Of a DNA stretch of 64,000 nucleotides, positions 24,057-31,941 are shown one piece after another (position 1 is the first letter of the stretch; each line of letters starts with the position of its first letter). The DNA is from Nocardioides flavus (ex Wang et al. 2016). GTDB lineage: Bacteria; Actinomycetota; Actinomycetes; Propionibacteriales; Nocardioidaceae. The stretch is from contig NZ_BNAD01000011.1 in the NCBI RefSeq assembly GCF_014653115.1, positions 1 to 64,000 of the forward strand. Reading direction: 5' to 3'. The translations under genes and the position numbers were made by a program. The notes under the pieces were generated by a model. That model made no database searches and was not told where the DNA came from. It worked only from the letters and a program-made list of their open reading frames with translations.

Positions 24057-25432
24057 GCCTCGGGTCCCACCAGGTGCAGCCCGACCTGCTCGGCGTTGTC
24101 GAACGAGTCGTCGATGGCCACGAGCGTGCGGCCCGCGGCGTCGAGCATCGAGGCGGCGACCGACGCGCGGTAGCCGCCGGCGCAGTGCACCCACACCTCG
24201 CCGGAGGGGACGTCGTCCATGCGGTCCCACAGCTCGTGCAGCGGGACGTTGACCGCGCCGTCGATGCGGGCGTCGTCGTGCTCGTCCGCCCGGCGCACGT
24301 CGAGGACGACGACCTCGCGGTGGTGGCGGACCTGGGCCAGGTCGGCGAAGGTCGCCGTCGCGAACGAGCGGAGCTCGCCGTCGCTCCAGTCCGCGGGGCC
24401 CCCGGTCGCCTGGGCCGCGGGACGGTCGATGCCGATGCGCACCAGCTCGCGCTGCGCCTCGGCGACGTCCTCGGGGGTCTCGCCGAGCAGCGTGATCGGC
24501 GTGCCCCAGGCGACGAGCCAGCCGAGGTAGGTCGCGAAGCCGCCGTCGAGGCCGAAGTTCAGCGTGCCGGGCGCGTGCCCGGCGGCGAACGCCGTGCGGT
24601 TGCGCAGGTCGACCACCCACTCGCCGGCCTCGATGCGACGGCGGAGCTCGGCGGCGTCGGCCACCGCCGGGGGAGACAGGTCCGGCTCGGACGGTCCGGC
24701 GGCGTTGGCCGGCGCCATGTGGGCGTAGTAGGTCGGCCAGGGTCCGAGGCCGGCCAGCAGCTCCTCCACGTAGGTCTGCTCGTCCTGGGTGAGGACCGGG
24801 TTGGACTGCTTCTCGCGACCGATGGTCGACGACGTGGCGTCCGACTGGGTGGCCGAGCAGAACGACCCGAAGCCGTGGGTGGGGTAGACCTCCGCCTCGT
24901 CGGACAGCAGGTCGACGAGCCGGTGGGCCGAAGCGTGCTGGTGGTGCACGAGCGCCTGGGTGTGCTCGGGCCCGAGCAGGTCGGGACGTCCGGTCGCGCC
25001 GTAGAGCAGGGACCCGCCGGAGAAGACGCCGATGTGTCCGTCGCCGTCGGCAGCGCCGTCGCTGAGGAGGTAGGAGAGGTGGGTGAACGTGTGGCCGGGG
25101 GTTGCCAGCGCGGTGATGCGCATACGTCCACCCACCTCGATGACGTCTCCGTCCGCTACGGGGGTGCGGGAGAAGGAGACGTCGTCCTCGCCGTTGACGA
25201 GGTACTGGGCACCGGCGCGCTGCGCGAGCGCGAGGCCGCCGGTGACGTAGTCGTTGTGGATGTGGGTCTCGAAGACGTGCGTCAGGCGTACGCCGTGCTC
25301 CTCGAGCAGGGACAGGACCCGGTCGATGTCGCGCTGCGGGTCGACCACGAGCGCGACCTCCCCGTCGTGGACGAGGTAGCTGCGGTCGCCGAGCGTCGGC
25401 GTCTCGATCACGAGGACGGTCAGGTCGGTCAT
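24053..25432 (-). CDS. Persulfide dioxygenase-rhodanese fusion (metallo-beta-lactamase fold)
   Basis: A 459-residue protein. Residues 1-240 are a glyoxalase II-like domain with the iron site THIHNDY (H57, H59, D61) and PGHTFTH, as in ETHE1/CstB persulfide dioxygenases, which oxidise persulfide to sulfite. Two rhodanese domains follow. The first (about 262-345) has no Cys in its active loop and is probably structural. The second ends in VHCAGGYRASV, with a catalytic Cys near residue 426. This layout matches CstB, which links persulfide oxidation to sulfur transfer. It overlaps the small rhodanese gene by one base and the exporter gene by four. Confidence 0.9.
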   Translation of the reverse strand: MTDLTVLVIETPTLGDRSYLVHDGEVALVVDPQRDIDRVLSLLEEHGVRLTHVFETHIHNDYVTGGLALAQRAGAQYLVNGEDDVSFSRTPVADGDVIEVGGRMRITALATPGHTFTHLSYLLSDGAADGDGHIGVFSGGSLLYGATGRPDLLGPEHTQALVHHQHASAHRLVDLLSDEAEVYPTHGFGSFCSATQSDATSSTIGREKQSNPVLTQDEQTYVEELLAGLGPWPTYYAHMAPANAAGPSEPDLSPPAVADAAELRRRIEAGEWVVDLRNRTAFAAGHAPGTLNFGLDGGFATYLGWLVAWGTPITLLGETPEDVAEAQRELVRIGIDRPAAQATGGPADWSDGELRSFATATFADLAQVRHHREVVVLDVRRADEHDDARIDGAVNVPLHELWDRMDDVPSGEVWVHCAGGYRASVAASMLDAAGRTLVAIDDSFDNAEQVGLHLVGPEA

Positions 25433-25749
25433 CACAGGCCCACCTTCACCGCGCGGCCGGAGGCGATCCAGCCCCGGGTGCCCCCGGCGACGGAGACGGC
25501 GTCGAAGCCCTGGGCGACGAGCAGGTCGGTCATCGCCTTGGAGCGGTTGCCCGAGGCGCAGATGACGTGGACCCGGCTCGAGCGGTCGAGCTCGCCGAGG
25601 CGGGACGCCAGCTGGCCCATCGGCACCAGGACGGCGCCGGGCACGTGGCCCTGGGCGTACTCGGCGCGCTCGCGGACGTCGACGGTGGTGCCGTCCTCGC
25701 GCGCCGCGGCGAACTCCTCGATGGTGATCTCGGGCGTGGGCTGTGACAT
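25432..25749 (-). CDS. Single-domain rhodanese
   Basis: A 105-residue sulfurtransferase. VDVRERAEYAQGHVPGAVLV and ICASGNRSKAM are the two rhodanese motifs; C64 is the persulfide-carrying residue, in a six-residue loop (CASGNRS). It moves sulfane sulfur to an acceptor such as sulfite or a thiol. It is first in the operon, directly under the two CsoR-type operators, and is coupled to the dioxygenase gene. Confidence 0.9.
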   Translation of the reverse strand: MSQPTPEITIEEFAAAREDGTTVDVRERAEYAQGHVPGAVLVPMGQLASRLGELDRSSRVHVICASGNRSKAMTDLLVAQGFDAVSVAGGTRGWIASGRAVKVGL

Positions 25750-25789
25750 GCGAATCCTCTCCGGGTGGGGACGTCGATCCTGTCGCTGG

Positions 25790-25805
25790 ATACCCTAGGG
25801 GGTAT
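25790..25805. promoter_or_regulatory. CsoR/CstR-type operator 1
   Basis: ATACCC-TAGG-GGGTAT is a perfect 6-bp inverted repeat with a 4-base centre. It is placed 41 bases upstream of the rhodanese ATG. GC-rich inverted repeats with TACCC/GGGTA half-sites are typical targets of CsoR-family tetramers. Confidence 0.75.
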
Positions 25806-25822
25806 ATCGGGACAATGCAAAA

Positions 25823-25838
25823 ACACCCCGGGGGGTAT
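25823..25838. promoter_or_regulatory. CsoR/CstR-type operator 2
   Basis: ACACCC-CGGG-GGGTAT repeats operator 1 with one mismatch and the same 4-base centre, exactly 33 bases (about three helical turns) away. It ends 10 bases before the ATG of the DUF302 gene, so binding would block that transcript too. Confidence 0.7.
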
Positions 25839-25848
25839 GCTTGTTCCC

Positions 25849-26268
25849 ATGGCCACCTACACGCTGTCCGTCGAGGTCGACCGCCCCTACGCGGAGGCGC
25901 TGGACGCCGCCCGCGCCGCCCTCGCCGACCAAGGGTTCGGGATCCTCACCGAGATCGACCTCGCCGCCACGATGAAGGCCAAGCTCGGCGTCGACCTGCC
26001 CCCGCAGGTCATCCTCGGCGCCTGCCGGCCGCCGCTGGCCTACGAGGCGATCCAGGTCGACCCGTCGATCGCGGCCGTGCTGCCGTGCAACGTCGTCGTA
26101 CGCTCCCTCGACGAGGCCACCACGCTGGTGGAGGCCTTCGACCCCGACGCGATGATGGGCCTGGCCGACTCGGGCGCGCTCGACTCCGTCGCCGCTGACG
26201 CCAAGCAGCGGCTCCGTGCGGCACTCGCCGCGCTGGACGCACCCACCGACCCCGTCCAGGAGGACTGA
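25849..26268 (+). CDS. DUF302-domain protein
   Basis: A 139-residue soluble protein of the DUF302 family (ATYTLSVEVDRPYAEALDAA; GFGILTEIDLAATMKAKLG; ILGACRPPLAYEAI). The ATG at 25849 is used because the domain starts there. DUF302 proteins are recurrent partners of sulfide-oxidation and heavy-metal genes, but their biochemical role is unknown. Here it is translationally coupled (TGATG) to the CsoR-family gene and diverges from the sulfur operon, so it is part of the same response. Confidence 0.85.
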   Translation: MATYTLSVEVDRPYAEALDAARAALADQGFGILTEIDLAATMKAKLGVDLPPQVILGACRPPLAYEAIQVDPSIAAVLPCNVVVRSLDEATTLVEAFDPDAMMGLADSGALDSVAADAKQRLRAALAALDAPTDPVQED

Positions 26269-26534
26269 TGCAGCTCGACCCCGACGAGATGACGCCGGTC
26301 ATCAACCGCATCAAGCGCGCCCAGGGCCAGCTCGCGGGCGTGCTGCGCCTGCTGGAGGAGGGGCGCGAGTGCGAGGACGTCGTCATGCAGCTGGCGGCCG
26401 TCTCCAAGGCGCTCGACCGCGCCGGCTTCGCGATCGTCGCCTCCGGCCTGCAGCAGTGCCTGGTCGCCGGCGACGGTGAGATGGACAGCCTCGACGTGAA
26501 GAAGATGGAGAAGCTCTTCCTCTCCCTGGCCTGA
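26268..26534 (+). CDS. CsoR-family repressor, persulfide-sensing CstR-like
   Basis: An 88-residue all-helical repressor of the DUF156/CsoR family (INRIKRAQGQLAGVLRLLEE). C35 (GRECEDV) and C64 (LQQCLV) match the two conserved cysteines. The histidine that completes the copper site in CsoR, four residues before the second Cys, is Gly60 here (SGLQQC). Loss of this ligand is the hallmark of persulfide-sensing CstR proteins. With the dioxygenase, rhodanese and exporter next door, persulfide sensing is the best reading; the operators at 25790-25838 are its presumed sites. Confidence 0.88.
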   Translation: MQLDPDEMTPVINRIKRAQGQLAGVLRLLEEGRECEDVVMQLAAVSKALDRAGFAIVASGLQQCLVAGDGEMDSLDVKKMEKLFLSLA

Positions 26535-26612
26535 ACGGCTGCCGGGTCCCCGGCGCTGGTGCCGTCGCCCGGGCGCGACCGTAGTGTCGGTCGCTGAGGG
26601 AGAGGAGCACGC

Positions 26613-27731
26613 ATGAGGGAGTGGATGCAGAGGTGGCGCCAGCGCGTCGACGAACGGCTCGGTGACCCGATCTGGTGGAACGACGTCCTGCAGCTGGTCA
26701 AGACGGTGCTCGCCGCTGTGGCCGCATGGGTCATCGCGGCGAGCCTGCTGGAGCTGCCGCAGCCGTTCCTAGCGCCCTGGGCGGCGCTGCTGGTGGTGCA
26801 CGCCACGGTCTACCGCACGTTCTCCAAGGGCATGCAGCAGGTCGCCGCGACGGTGGTCGCGGTGGTGCTGGCGAGCGTCGTGGGGCGGGCGCTCGGGCTG
26901 GACGCCTGGGCGCTGACGGTGCTGCTCGCGATCGCGCTGGTGCTGGGGGCCGTCCCGTGGCTGGGTGCGGAGGCCACCACCATCGCCACGACGGCGTTGG
27001 TGGTCCTCACCACGGGGTTCGAGAGTGACGTCCTGATCATCTCGCGCCTCCTGGACACCGCGATCGGCGTCGGCGTGGGCCTGCTGGTCAACGTGATCGT
27101 GTGGCCTCCGCTGCGCCGGCACACGGCCGCCAAGGCACTGGACCGGATCGACGACCAGATCGGCGAGCTGCTCGTTGACATGGCCGGCGGCCTGGGCGAC
27201 GGGTGCCAGGACGAGGACGTGGCCGGCTGGATCGAGCGCACCCGCGACATCGACGCCGACCTCGACCAGGCCTGGGCGCTGGTGCGCCAGGCGCAGGAGA
27301 GCGCCCGGCTCAACCCGAGGCGGCAGGCGCGGGCGATGCGCAACCCGGAGCAGTGGCACGGCCTGCTGCGCCGCCTGGAGCAGGCGGTCGCCGAGACCCG
27401 CAGCCTCGCCCGCACGCTCGGTGGCCAGCGCTCGCACCGGGAGACGTGGGGCGAGGGCTTCGCCGATCCGTGGATCTCGATGCTCCACGACGCCGGTCGC
27501 GCGACCGGGGACGCCGACCCCGACGCCCTGCTCGACGTACGGGCCCGGCTCGAGGGGCTCACCGACGCGCTGCGCTCCACCGAGCGCTCGGCCGAGTGGC
27601 CGGTCTACGGCGCGCTGATCATCAACCTGCGCAACATCATCGACTCGATGGACCGGGTCGCGGAGGCGCAGCCGATTGGCGGTCCGGGTCTGCCGCTGCG
27701 CGTGCCCGTACGCCGGCGCGGAACATCCTGA
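26613..27731 (+). CDS. FUSC-family / aromatic acid exporter-like membrane protein
   Basis: A 372-residue membrane protein. Four to six N-terminal helices (VLAAVAAWVIAASLLELPQP; WAALLVVHATVYRTF; AATVVAVVLASVVGRALGL; LLGLLVNVIVW-like segment near 150) form the FUSC/ArAE domain. A long cytoplasmic helical region rich in Arg, Glu and Trp follows (about 170-350) and ends in VPVRRRGTS. Family members export aromatic acids or affect envelope properties, but the cargo here is unknown. It ends four bases before a strong bidirectional terminator. Confidence 0.8.
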   Translation: MREWMQRWRQRVDERLGDPIWWNDVLQLVKTVLAAVAAWVIAASLLELPQPFLAPWAALLVVHATVYRTFSKGMQQVAATVVAVVLASVVGRALGLDAWALTVLLAIALVLGAVPWLGAEATTIATTALVVLTTGFESDVLIISRLLDTAIGVGVGLLVNVIVWPPLRRHTAAKALDRIDDQIGELLVDMAGGLGDGCQDEDVAGWIERTRDIDADLDQAWALVRQAQESARLNPRRQARAMRNPEQWHGLLRRLEQAVAETRSLARTLGGQRSHRETWGEGFADPWISMLHDAGRATGDADPDALLDVRARLEGLTDALRSTERSAEWPVYGALIINLRNIIDSMDRVAEAQPIGGPGLPLRVPVRRRGTS

Positions 27732-27735
27732 GACG

Positions 27736-27772
27736 GATCGAGCCCCCGACCGGTGCGGTCGGGGGCTCGATC
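27736..27772. terminator. Bidirectional terminator, about 17-bp stem
   Basis: GGATCGAGCCCCCGACC and its complement flank a short loop centred at 27754; the core GAGCCCCCGACCG/CGGTCGGGGGCTC is perfect. It follows the FUSC gene on the plus strand and tRNA-His on the minus strand. Confidence 0.85.
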
Positions 27773-27779
27773 TCTCCAG

Positions 27780-27853
27780 GGTGAGTAACGGGACTCGAAC
27801 CCGCGACATCCGCCACCACAAGGCGGCGCTCTACCAGCTGAGCTATACCCACC
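27780..27853 (-). tRNA. tRNA-His (GUG)
   Basis: The minus-strand cloverleaf has acceptor GTGGGTA/TACTCAC with an extra 5' G (position -1) that faces discriminator C, the histidine identity pair. The anticodon stem CCGCC/GGCGG closes the loop TTGTGGT, giving anticodon GTG. T loop TTCGAGT. CCA is not encoded. A terminator follows after seven bases. Confidence 0.95.
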
Positions 27854-27899
27854 ATGTCCCGCGGCGCTCGCGCCGTGGACGACGAGAAGTGTAGGGCAC

Positions 27900-28544
27900 T
27901 CAGTCCGCGGACCCGGAATCGGGAGCCGCGTCCTCGCCGAGACCGGTGAGCTGGCCGCCGTGGCGGGCCGCGATGTCCTTGGCCCGGGCGCTGTCCGGGC
28001 CGGGCTGCGGCACGAAGACGGCCTCGCGGTAGTAGCGCAGCTCCTCGATGCTCTCCTGGATGTCGGCGAGCGCCCGGTGGTTGCCGCGCTTGGTCGGAGC
28101 CGCGAAGTAGGCGCGGGGATACCACCGCCGCGAGAGCTCCTTGATCGAGGAGACGTCGACGATGCGGTAGTGCAGGAACGACTCCAGGCCGGGCATGTCC
28201 CGGGCGAGGAAGGCGCGGTCGGTGGCGACGGTGTTGCCGGCCAGCGGGGGCCGGCTGCCGTCGGGGCAATGCTCCTTGACGTAGGCGAGCACCTGCTCCT
28301 CGGCCTCGGCAAGCGTCGTACCGGTGGCCAGCTCGTCGAGGAGGCCGGACTTCTCGTGCATCGACCGGACGAACTCGACCATCTGGTCCAGCGACTCCTG
28401 CGGCGGCTTGACGATGACGTCGATGCCCTCACCCAGCACGTTGAGCTCGAAGTCCGTCACGAGGGCCGCCACCTCGATGAGCGCGTCCGCGCCCAGGTCG
28501 AGGCCGGTCATCTCGCAGTCGATCCACACCAGTCTGTCGTTCAC
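27900..28544 (-). CDS. orn: Oligoribonuclease
   Basis: A 3'-5' exoribonuclease that degrades 2-5-nucleotide RNAs and pGpG to mononucleotides. The DEDDh motifs are present: [11 protein letters not shown] (D9, E11), [15 protein letters not shown], and [15 protein letters not shown] (His and Asp). The length of 214 residues is slightly above the usual 180-200 because of a disordered C-terminal tail ([15 protein letters not shown]). It is a single gene, upstream of tRNA-His on the same strand. Confidence 0.96.
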   Translation of the reverse strand: MNDRLVWIDCEMTGLDLGADALIEVAALVTDFELNVLGEGIDVIVKPPQESLDQMVEFVRSMHEKSGLLDELATGTTLAEAEEQVLAYVKEHCPDGSRPPLAGNTVATDRAFLARDMPGLESFLHYRIVDVSSIKELSRRWYPRAYFAAPTKRGNHRALADIQESIEELRYYREAVFVPQPGPDSARAKDIAARHGGQLTGLGEDAAPDSGSAD

Positions 28545-28651
28545 GACGGGCCACCCTACTGGGGTGCTCTCAGCCTCGGCTCAGCCTGACCTCCTAGGGT
28601 CAGGGGTGCAGCACTTGCAGGTCAGCACACCGATCGACGAAGGAAGCCTCG

Positions 28652-29434
28652 ATGGCGCAGAAGAAGAGCTCGCACCGGACCGCCGAGGAGAAGGCGGCGA
28701 CCGCCGCCAAGCGGGAGGCTCGGCGCGCGCGCACGGAGCGCGCCCGCGCGCAGGCCGAGGAACGGCGCAAGAAGGCCAAGCGCAAGGAGCAGCTCACCCG
28801 CTACGGCCTCATCGTCGGGGTGCTCGTGCTCGTCGTGGGCGGCTACTTCCTCTTCACCAACCTCGGCTCCGACAAGCCGGACACCCCGCCGGCGGGCGCG
28901 AGCGACGACTACGGCCTGGTCGTGGGTGAGGCCGACGCCCCGAAGTCGATCGTCATCTACGAGGACTTCCTCTGCCCCTTCTGCGGGCAGCTCGAGCAGA
29001 CCGTCGGCGACCAGCTCGACGAGCAGGTCGAGGCCGGCGAGGTGAACGTCGAGTACCGGCCGCTGCCGTTCCTGTCGCGTATCAGCGACTACTCGCCCGA
29101 GGCCGCCAACGCCTTCGCGGTGGTGCTCGACGAGTCCGGACCGGAGGTCGCCAAGGCGTTCCACGACCTGCTCTTCGACAACCAGCCGTCCGAGTCCGGC
29201 CCGTTCCCCGACGAGGACCAGCTCGTCGAGTGGGCTGTCGAGGCAGGCGCCGAGGAGGACGCCGTACGCCCCGGCATCGAGGACATGACGTTCGAGGGCT
29301 GGGTCGACGCGGCGGGCGACGCAGCGTCGGACGCGGGCATCGACTCGACCCCGACCGTGCTCATCGACGGCGAGCGTGTCGAGGGCGAGACCCTCGCCGA
29401 GATCGCCGAGGCGATGGTCGGGCCGACGGGCTGA
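28652..29434 (+). CDS. Membrane-anchored DsbA-like thioredoxin-fold protein
   Basis: A 260-residue thiol oxidoreductase. Residues 1-49 are a highly charged Lys/Arg/Glu/Ala helix in the cytoplasm, residues 52-68 are the membrane anchor (LIVGVLVLVVGGYFLF), and the rest is an exported DsbA-like domain with the active site C108-P-F-C111 (YEDFLCPFCGQLE) and the cis-Pro loop STPTVLIDGERV. It resembles the actinobacterial DsbA/MdbA and Rv2969c-type proteins that form disulfides in secreted proteins. The divergent promoter region with orn has 107 bases. The long basic cytoplasmic segment is typical of this family in Nocardioides. Confidence 0.88.
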   Translation: MAQKKSSHRTAEEKAATAAKREARRARTERARAQAEERRKKAKRKEQLTRYGLIVGVLVLVVGGYFLFTNLGSDKPDTPPAGASDDYGLVVGEADAPKSIVIYEDFLCPFCGQLEQTVGDQLDEQVEAGEVNVEYRPLPFLSRISDYSPEAANAFAVVLDESGPEVAKAFHDLLFDNQPSESGPFPDEDQLVEWAVEAGAEEDAVRPGIEDMTFEGWVDAAGDAASDAGIDSTPTVLIDGERVEGETLAEIAEAMVGPTG

Positions 29435-29460
29435 CGCCCTGCTCTGGGACACTGCGGGGC

Positions 29461-30488
29461 GTGAGCCTCCAGTCCTTCATCGCCGGCCTGCCCAAGGCCG
29501 AGCTGCACGTGCACCACGTCGGGTCGGCGTCGCCGCGGATCGTCTCCGAGCTCGCGGCGCGCCACCCCGACGCGGTGTCCCGTCGGACCTCGACGAGCTG
29601 CGGCGCTTCTTCACCTTCCGCGACTTCGCGCACTTCATCGACGTCTACCTCGCCGTGGTCGACCTCGTCCGCACGCCCGAGGACGTCCGGCTGCTGACCT
29701 ACGAGGTGGCCCGCGAGATGGCCGAGGGGCAACGACTCCGCTACGCCGAGCTCACCTGCACCCCCTACACCTCGGTGGTGCGCGGCATCGCGATCGAGGC
29801 CTACACGGAGGCGATCGAGGACGCCCGCGTGGCCGCCGAGCGTGACTTCGGGCTCGTGCTGCGGTGGATCTACGACATCCCCGGCGAGTCGGGCGTCCCG
29901 GCCGCCGACGCGACCCTCTCGTACGCGCTGGAGCACCGCACCGACGCGCTGGTGGGCTTCGGGCTCGGGGGCCCCGAGGTCGGGGTGCCGCGCGCCCAGT
30001 TCGAGGAGCACTTCACCCGAGCGCGCGCCGCCGGACTGCGGTCGGTGCCGCACGCGGGAGAGACCACCGGTCCGGAGACGGTCTGGGACTCCTTGCGCCT
30101 GCTCGGCGCGGAGCGCATCGGCCACGGCGTGTCGGCCGCCCAGGACCCGGAGCTGCTCGCCCACCTCGCCGACAGCGGAGTGGTGCTCGAGGTGTGCCCG
30201 ACGTCCAACATCGCGACCCGGGCCGTCGACCGGATCGAGGAGCACCCGCTCCGCACGTTCGTCGAGGCGGGCGTGCGCGTCACGATCAACTCCGACGACC
30301 CGCCGATGTTCGCGACGTCGCTCAACCAGGACTACGAGGTGGCCGCCGGGCTGCTCGACCTCGACGAGCAGGGAGTGGCCCACCTGGCCCGCGCGGCCGT
30401 CGACGCGTCGTTCGCCCCCGACGACGTCAAGGCGCGGGTCGCCGCCGAGATCGACGCCCACGTCGTGACGTGGCAGGAGGGCCGCTGA
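29461..30488 (+). pseudogene. Adenosine deaminase, interrupted by a frameshift
   Basis: The protein similarity is continuous but crosses two reading frames. Frame 1 from the GTG at 29461 encodes the N-terminus with the zinc ligands (LPKAELHVHHVGSASPRIV). At about 29578-29581, in GTGTCCCGTCG, the similarity moves to another frame (SDLDELRRFFTFRDFAHFI) and continues to 30488 with HAGETTG, the SDDPP metal site and VCPTSNIATR. Adding one C to the CCC run restores a frame of expected length. Without it, frame 1 ends near 29697 and the catalytic half lacks its HxH. It may be a real loss, a polymorphic C tract or a sequencing error. The intact enzyme would convert adenosine to inosine. Confidence 0.85.
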
Positions 30489-30504
30489 CGCGGAATCTCC
30501 CTGG

Positions 30505-30651
30505 TCAGGACTCCGCGTTGCGCCGCTCGGCGCGGTGGGTCGGCTTCGGCGTGCTGGTGGGGTCGAGCGCGGCCATGACGTACAGGAGCGCGCCGATCCC
30601 GGCGAGGACGCCGATCACGGTCAGCAGGGACGAGCTCATGTCGTACGACAT
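30505..30651 (-). CDS. Small membrane protein (48 aa)
   Basis: ATG at 30651 behind gaggtactcg. The protein has one hydrophobic segment (LLTVIGVLAGIGALLYVMAAL) and a basic tail (PTSTPKPTHRAERRN). Codon use is normal for the region. No family is recognised. It is convergent with the adenosine deaminase gene. Confidence 0.5.
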   Translation of the reverse strand: MSYDMSSSLLTVIGVLAGIGALLYVMAALDPTSTPKPTHRAERRNAES

Positions 30652-30887
30652 CGAGTACCTCGGTGTTCTCGGGTGATCGGGCGGGGGATCTCCACGTCGG
30701 TACCCGTACGGGGGAGGCGCATGAGCGCCCTCCACCCCCAGGGCTGGGCTTCACGGGGGTAAACGGGAGTCGGACACGTGTCGTACCCGAAGGGGTATGA
30801 CCAGGGCGTCGACGTCGTGTGACGGTCGGGAGCAGGGGGTGGCACCAGCTGCCCTGCGGGAGGCGTCCACTCGGAGGGAAACAGAAC
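30652..30887. other. Intergenic region with a GTACCC-N4-GGGTAT site
   Basis: Divergent promoter region. GTACCC-GAAG-GGGTAT lies at 30783-30798 and has the same geometry as the CsoR-type operators at 25.8 kb. GGGTAT could instead be the -10 element of a SigF/SigB-type stress promoter. GGCGC-ATGA-GCGCC at 30716-30729 is a further palindrome. No gene is supported here. Confidence 0.4.
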
Positions 30888-31505
30888 ATGTCACACGTCA
30901 CGCATGCAGCGCAGCGGCTCGTCGGAGGATTCGTCATCGCGCTCGCGATGTCCGTCGGGCTCGTCTCGTTCACGACCGGTTCCGCGGCCGCGGCCGAGGT
31001 CACGAGCCGCTCGGTGGTCGGGAAGTCCGACGCCGGCAAGATCACGAGCAAGGTCGTGGGTCGCACGTCGGAGGGCGACCGGGTCACCGGCACGTTCACC
31101 CCGATCAAGACCGTCAACCGCGACGGTGTGCTCTACATGAAGGGCTTCCTCGAGGGTCGCATCAAGGACGCCGGGCCCGACACCAGGTTCTCGGGCGTCG
31201 AGCTCATCCCGGTCAAGAAGATCAACGGCCAGTCGGTCACCAGCGAGCGCGCTGCCGCCGGCGCCGCCGCTTGCGACGTGCTCAACCTGGTGCTGGGCCC
31301 CCTCGACCTCAACCTGCTCGGTCTCGAGATCAACCTCAAGCGCGTCGTGCTCGACATCATCGCGGTGCCCGGGGCCGGCAACCTGCTCGGCAACCTGCTC
31401 TGCGCCGTCGCCGGTCTCCTGGACGGCGGACCGCTGGCCGGGCTCCTCGGCCAGCTGCAGACCCTGCTCAACCAGATCCTGGGCCTGCTCAACCTCGGCG
31501 TCTGA
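30888..31505 (+). CDS. Secreted protein of unknown function
   Basis: A 205-residue protein with a signal peptide (LVGGFVIALAMSVGLVSF, cleavage after SAAAA about residue 36). The N-terminal half is rich in Val, Lys and Thr (VTSRSVVGKSDAGKITSK; GTFTPIKTVNRDG). The C-terminal half is very Leu-rich: CDVLNLVLGPLDLNLLGLEI and AGNLLGNLLCAVAGLL with two Cys that may form a disulfide. This C-terminal pattern recurs in exported actinobacterial proteins annotated as hypothetical. The start ATG follows cggagggaa; upstream in-frame codons do not look like coding sequence. A strong terminator follows. Confidence 0.8.
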   Translation: MSHVTHAAQRLVGGFVIALAMSVGLVSFTTGSAAAAEVTSRSVVGKSDAGKITSKVVGRTSEGDRVTGTFTPIKTVNRDGVLYMKGFLEGRIKDAGPDTRFSGVELIPVKKINGQSVTSERAAAGAAACDVLNLVLGPLDLNLLGLEINLKRVVLDIIAVPGAGNLLGNLLCAVAGLLDGGPLAGLLGQLQTLLNQILGLLNLGV

Positions 31506-31526
31506 CACTCGGCGCCCGTACGCAGT

Positions 31527-31568
31527 GACGGCCCGGGCCGGGGGACGAGTCCTCCGGCCCGGGCCGTC
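31527..31568. terminator. Strong terminator after the secreted protein
   Basis: GACGGCCCGGGCCGG at 31527-31541 pairs with its exact complement at 31554-31568. Four further pairs (one G-U) extend the stem to 19 bp around loop CGAG. Confidence 0.8.
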
Positions 31569-31781
31569 GCCCGTACGCGGTGTGCGGCCCCGCTACCTCA
31601 TACGTGACGGGGCCTGACGACATCCTGACGGCGCGCGGCTCGGCCTCGTCGGAGGTCTACGGGCGTGTCGAGCCGCACCATGAAGGCAGTTCATGCCGGT
31701 TACCGAGGATGTCACGCTCGGCAGGCAGCACGGGGTTGCGAACTGCCTGCATGATGCGGTGGTGAGCGGATCCGACGTCAG
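31569..31781. other. Intergenic stretch, no gene seen
   Basis: About 210 bases between the terminator and tRNA-Arg. Only an 8-bp inverted repeat GGCAGTTC (31685-31692)/GAACTGCC (31740-31747) stands out. No convincing start codon with a site and family similarity exists on either strand. Confidence 0.5.
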
Positions 31782-31854
31782 CGCCCCCGGCAGGACTCGA
31801 ACCTGCAACCCACGGATTAGAAGGCCGTTGCGCTATCCGTTGCGCCACGGGGGC
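31782..31854 (-). tRNA. tRNA-Arg (UCU)
   Basis: The minus-strand cloverleaf has acceptor GCCCCCG/CGGGGGC, discriminator G, D-loop AACGGATA, anticodon loop CTTCTAA (anticodon TCT), and T stem GCAGG/CCTGC with TTCGAGT. The innermost anticodon-stem pair is a C-T mismatch, the rest pairs. CCA is not encoded. Confidence 0.92.
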
Positions 31855-31941
31855 CGGTGTCCAGTATCCCAGCACCGGCCGGGCCCACGGCCCACGAGGT
31901 CGTCGTGAGGCGCGGGCCCGGCGTCGCAAGGGCGGAGATCG

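Noticed and set aside
26268..26534. Copper-sensing CsoR
   Set aside because: The histidine ligand is replaced by Gly60, no copper ATPase or chaperone is adjacent, and sulfur genes are.
31569..31781. A short gene in the gap before tRNA-Arg
   Set aside because: The frames (about 60-70 codons) lack ribosome sites and family features and overlap the tRNA.
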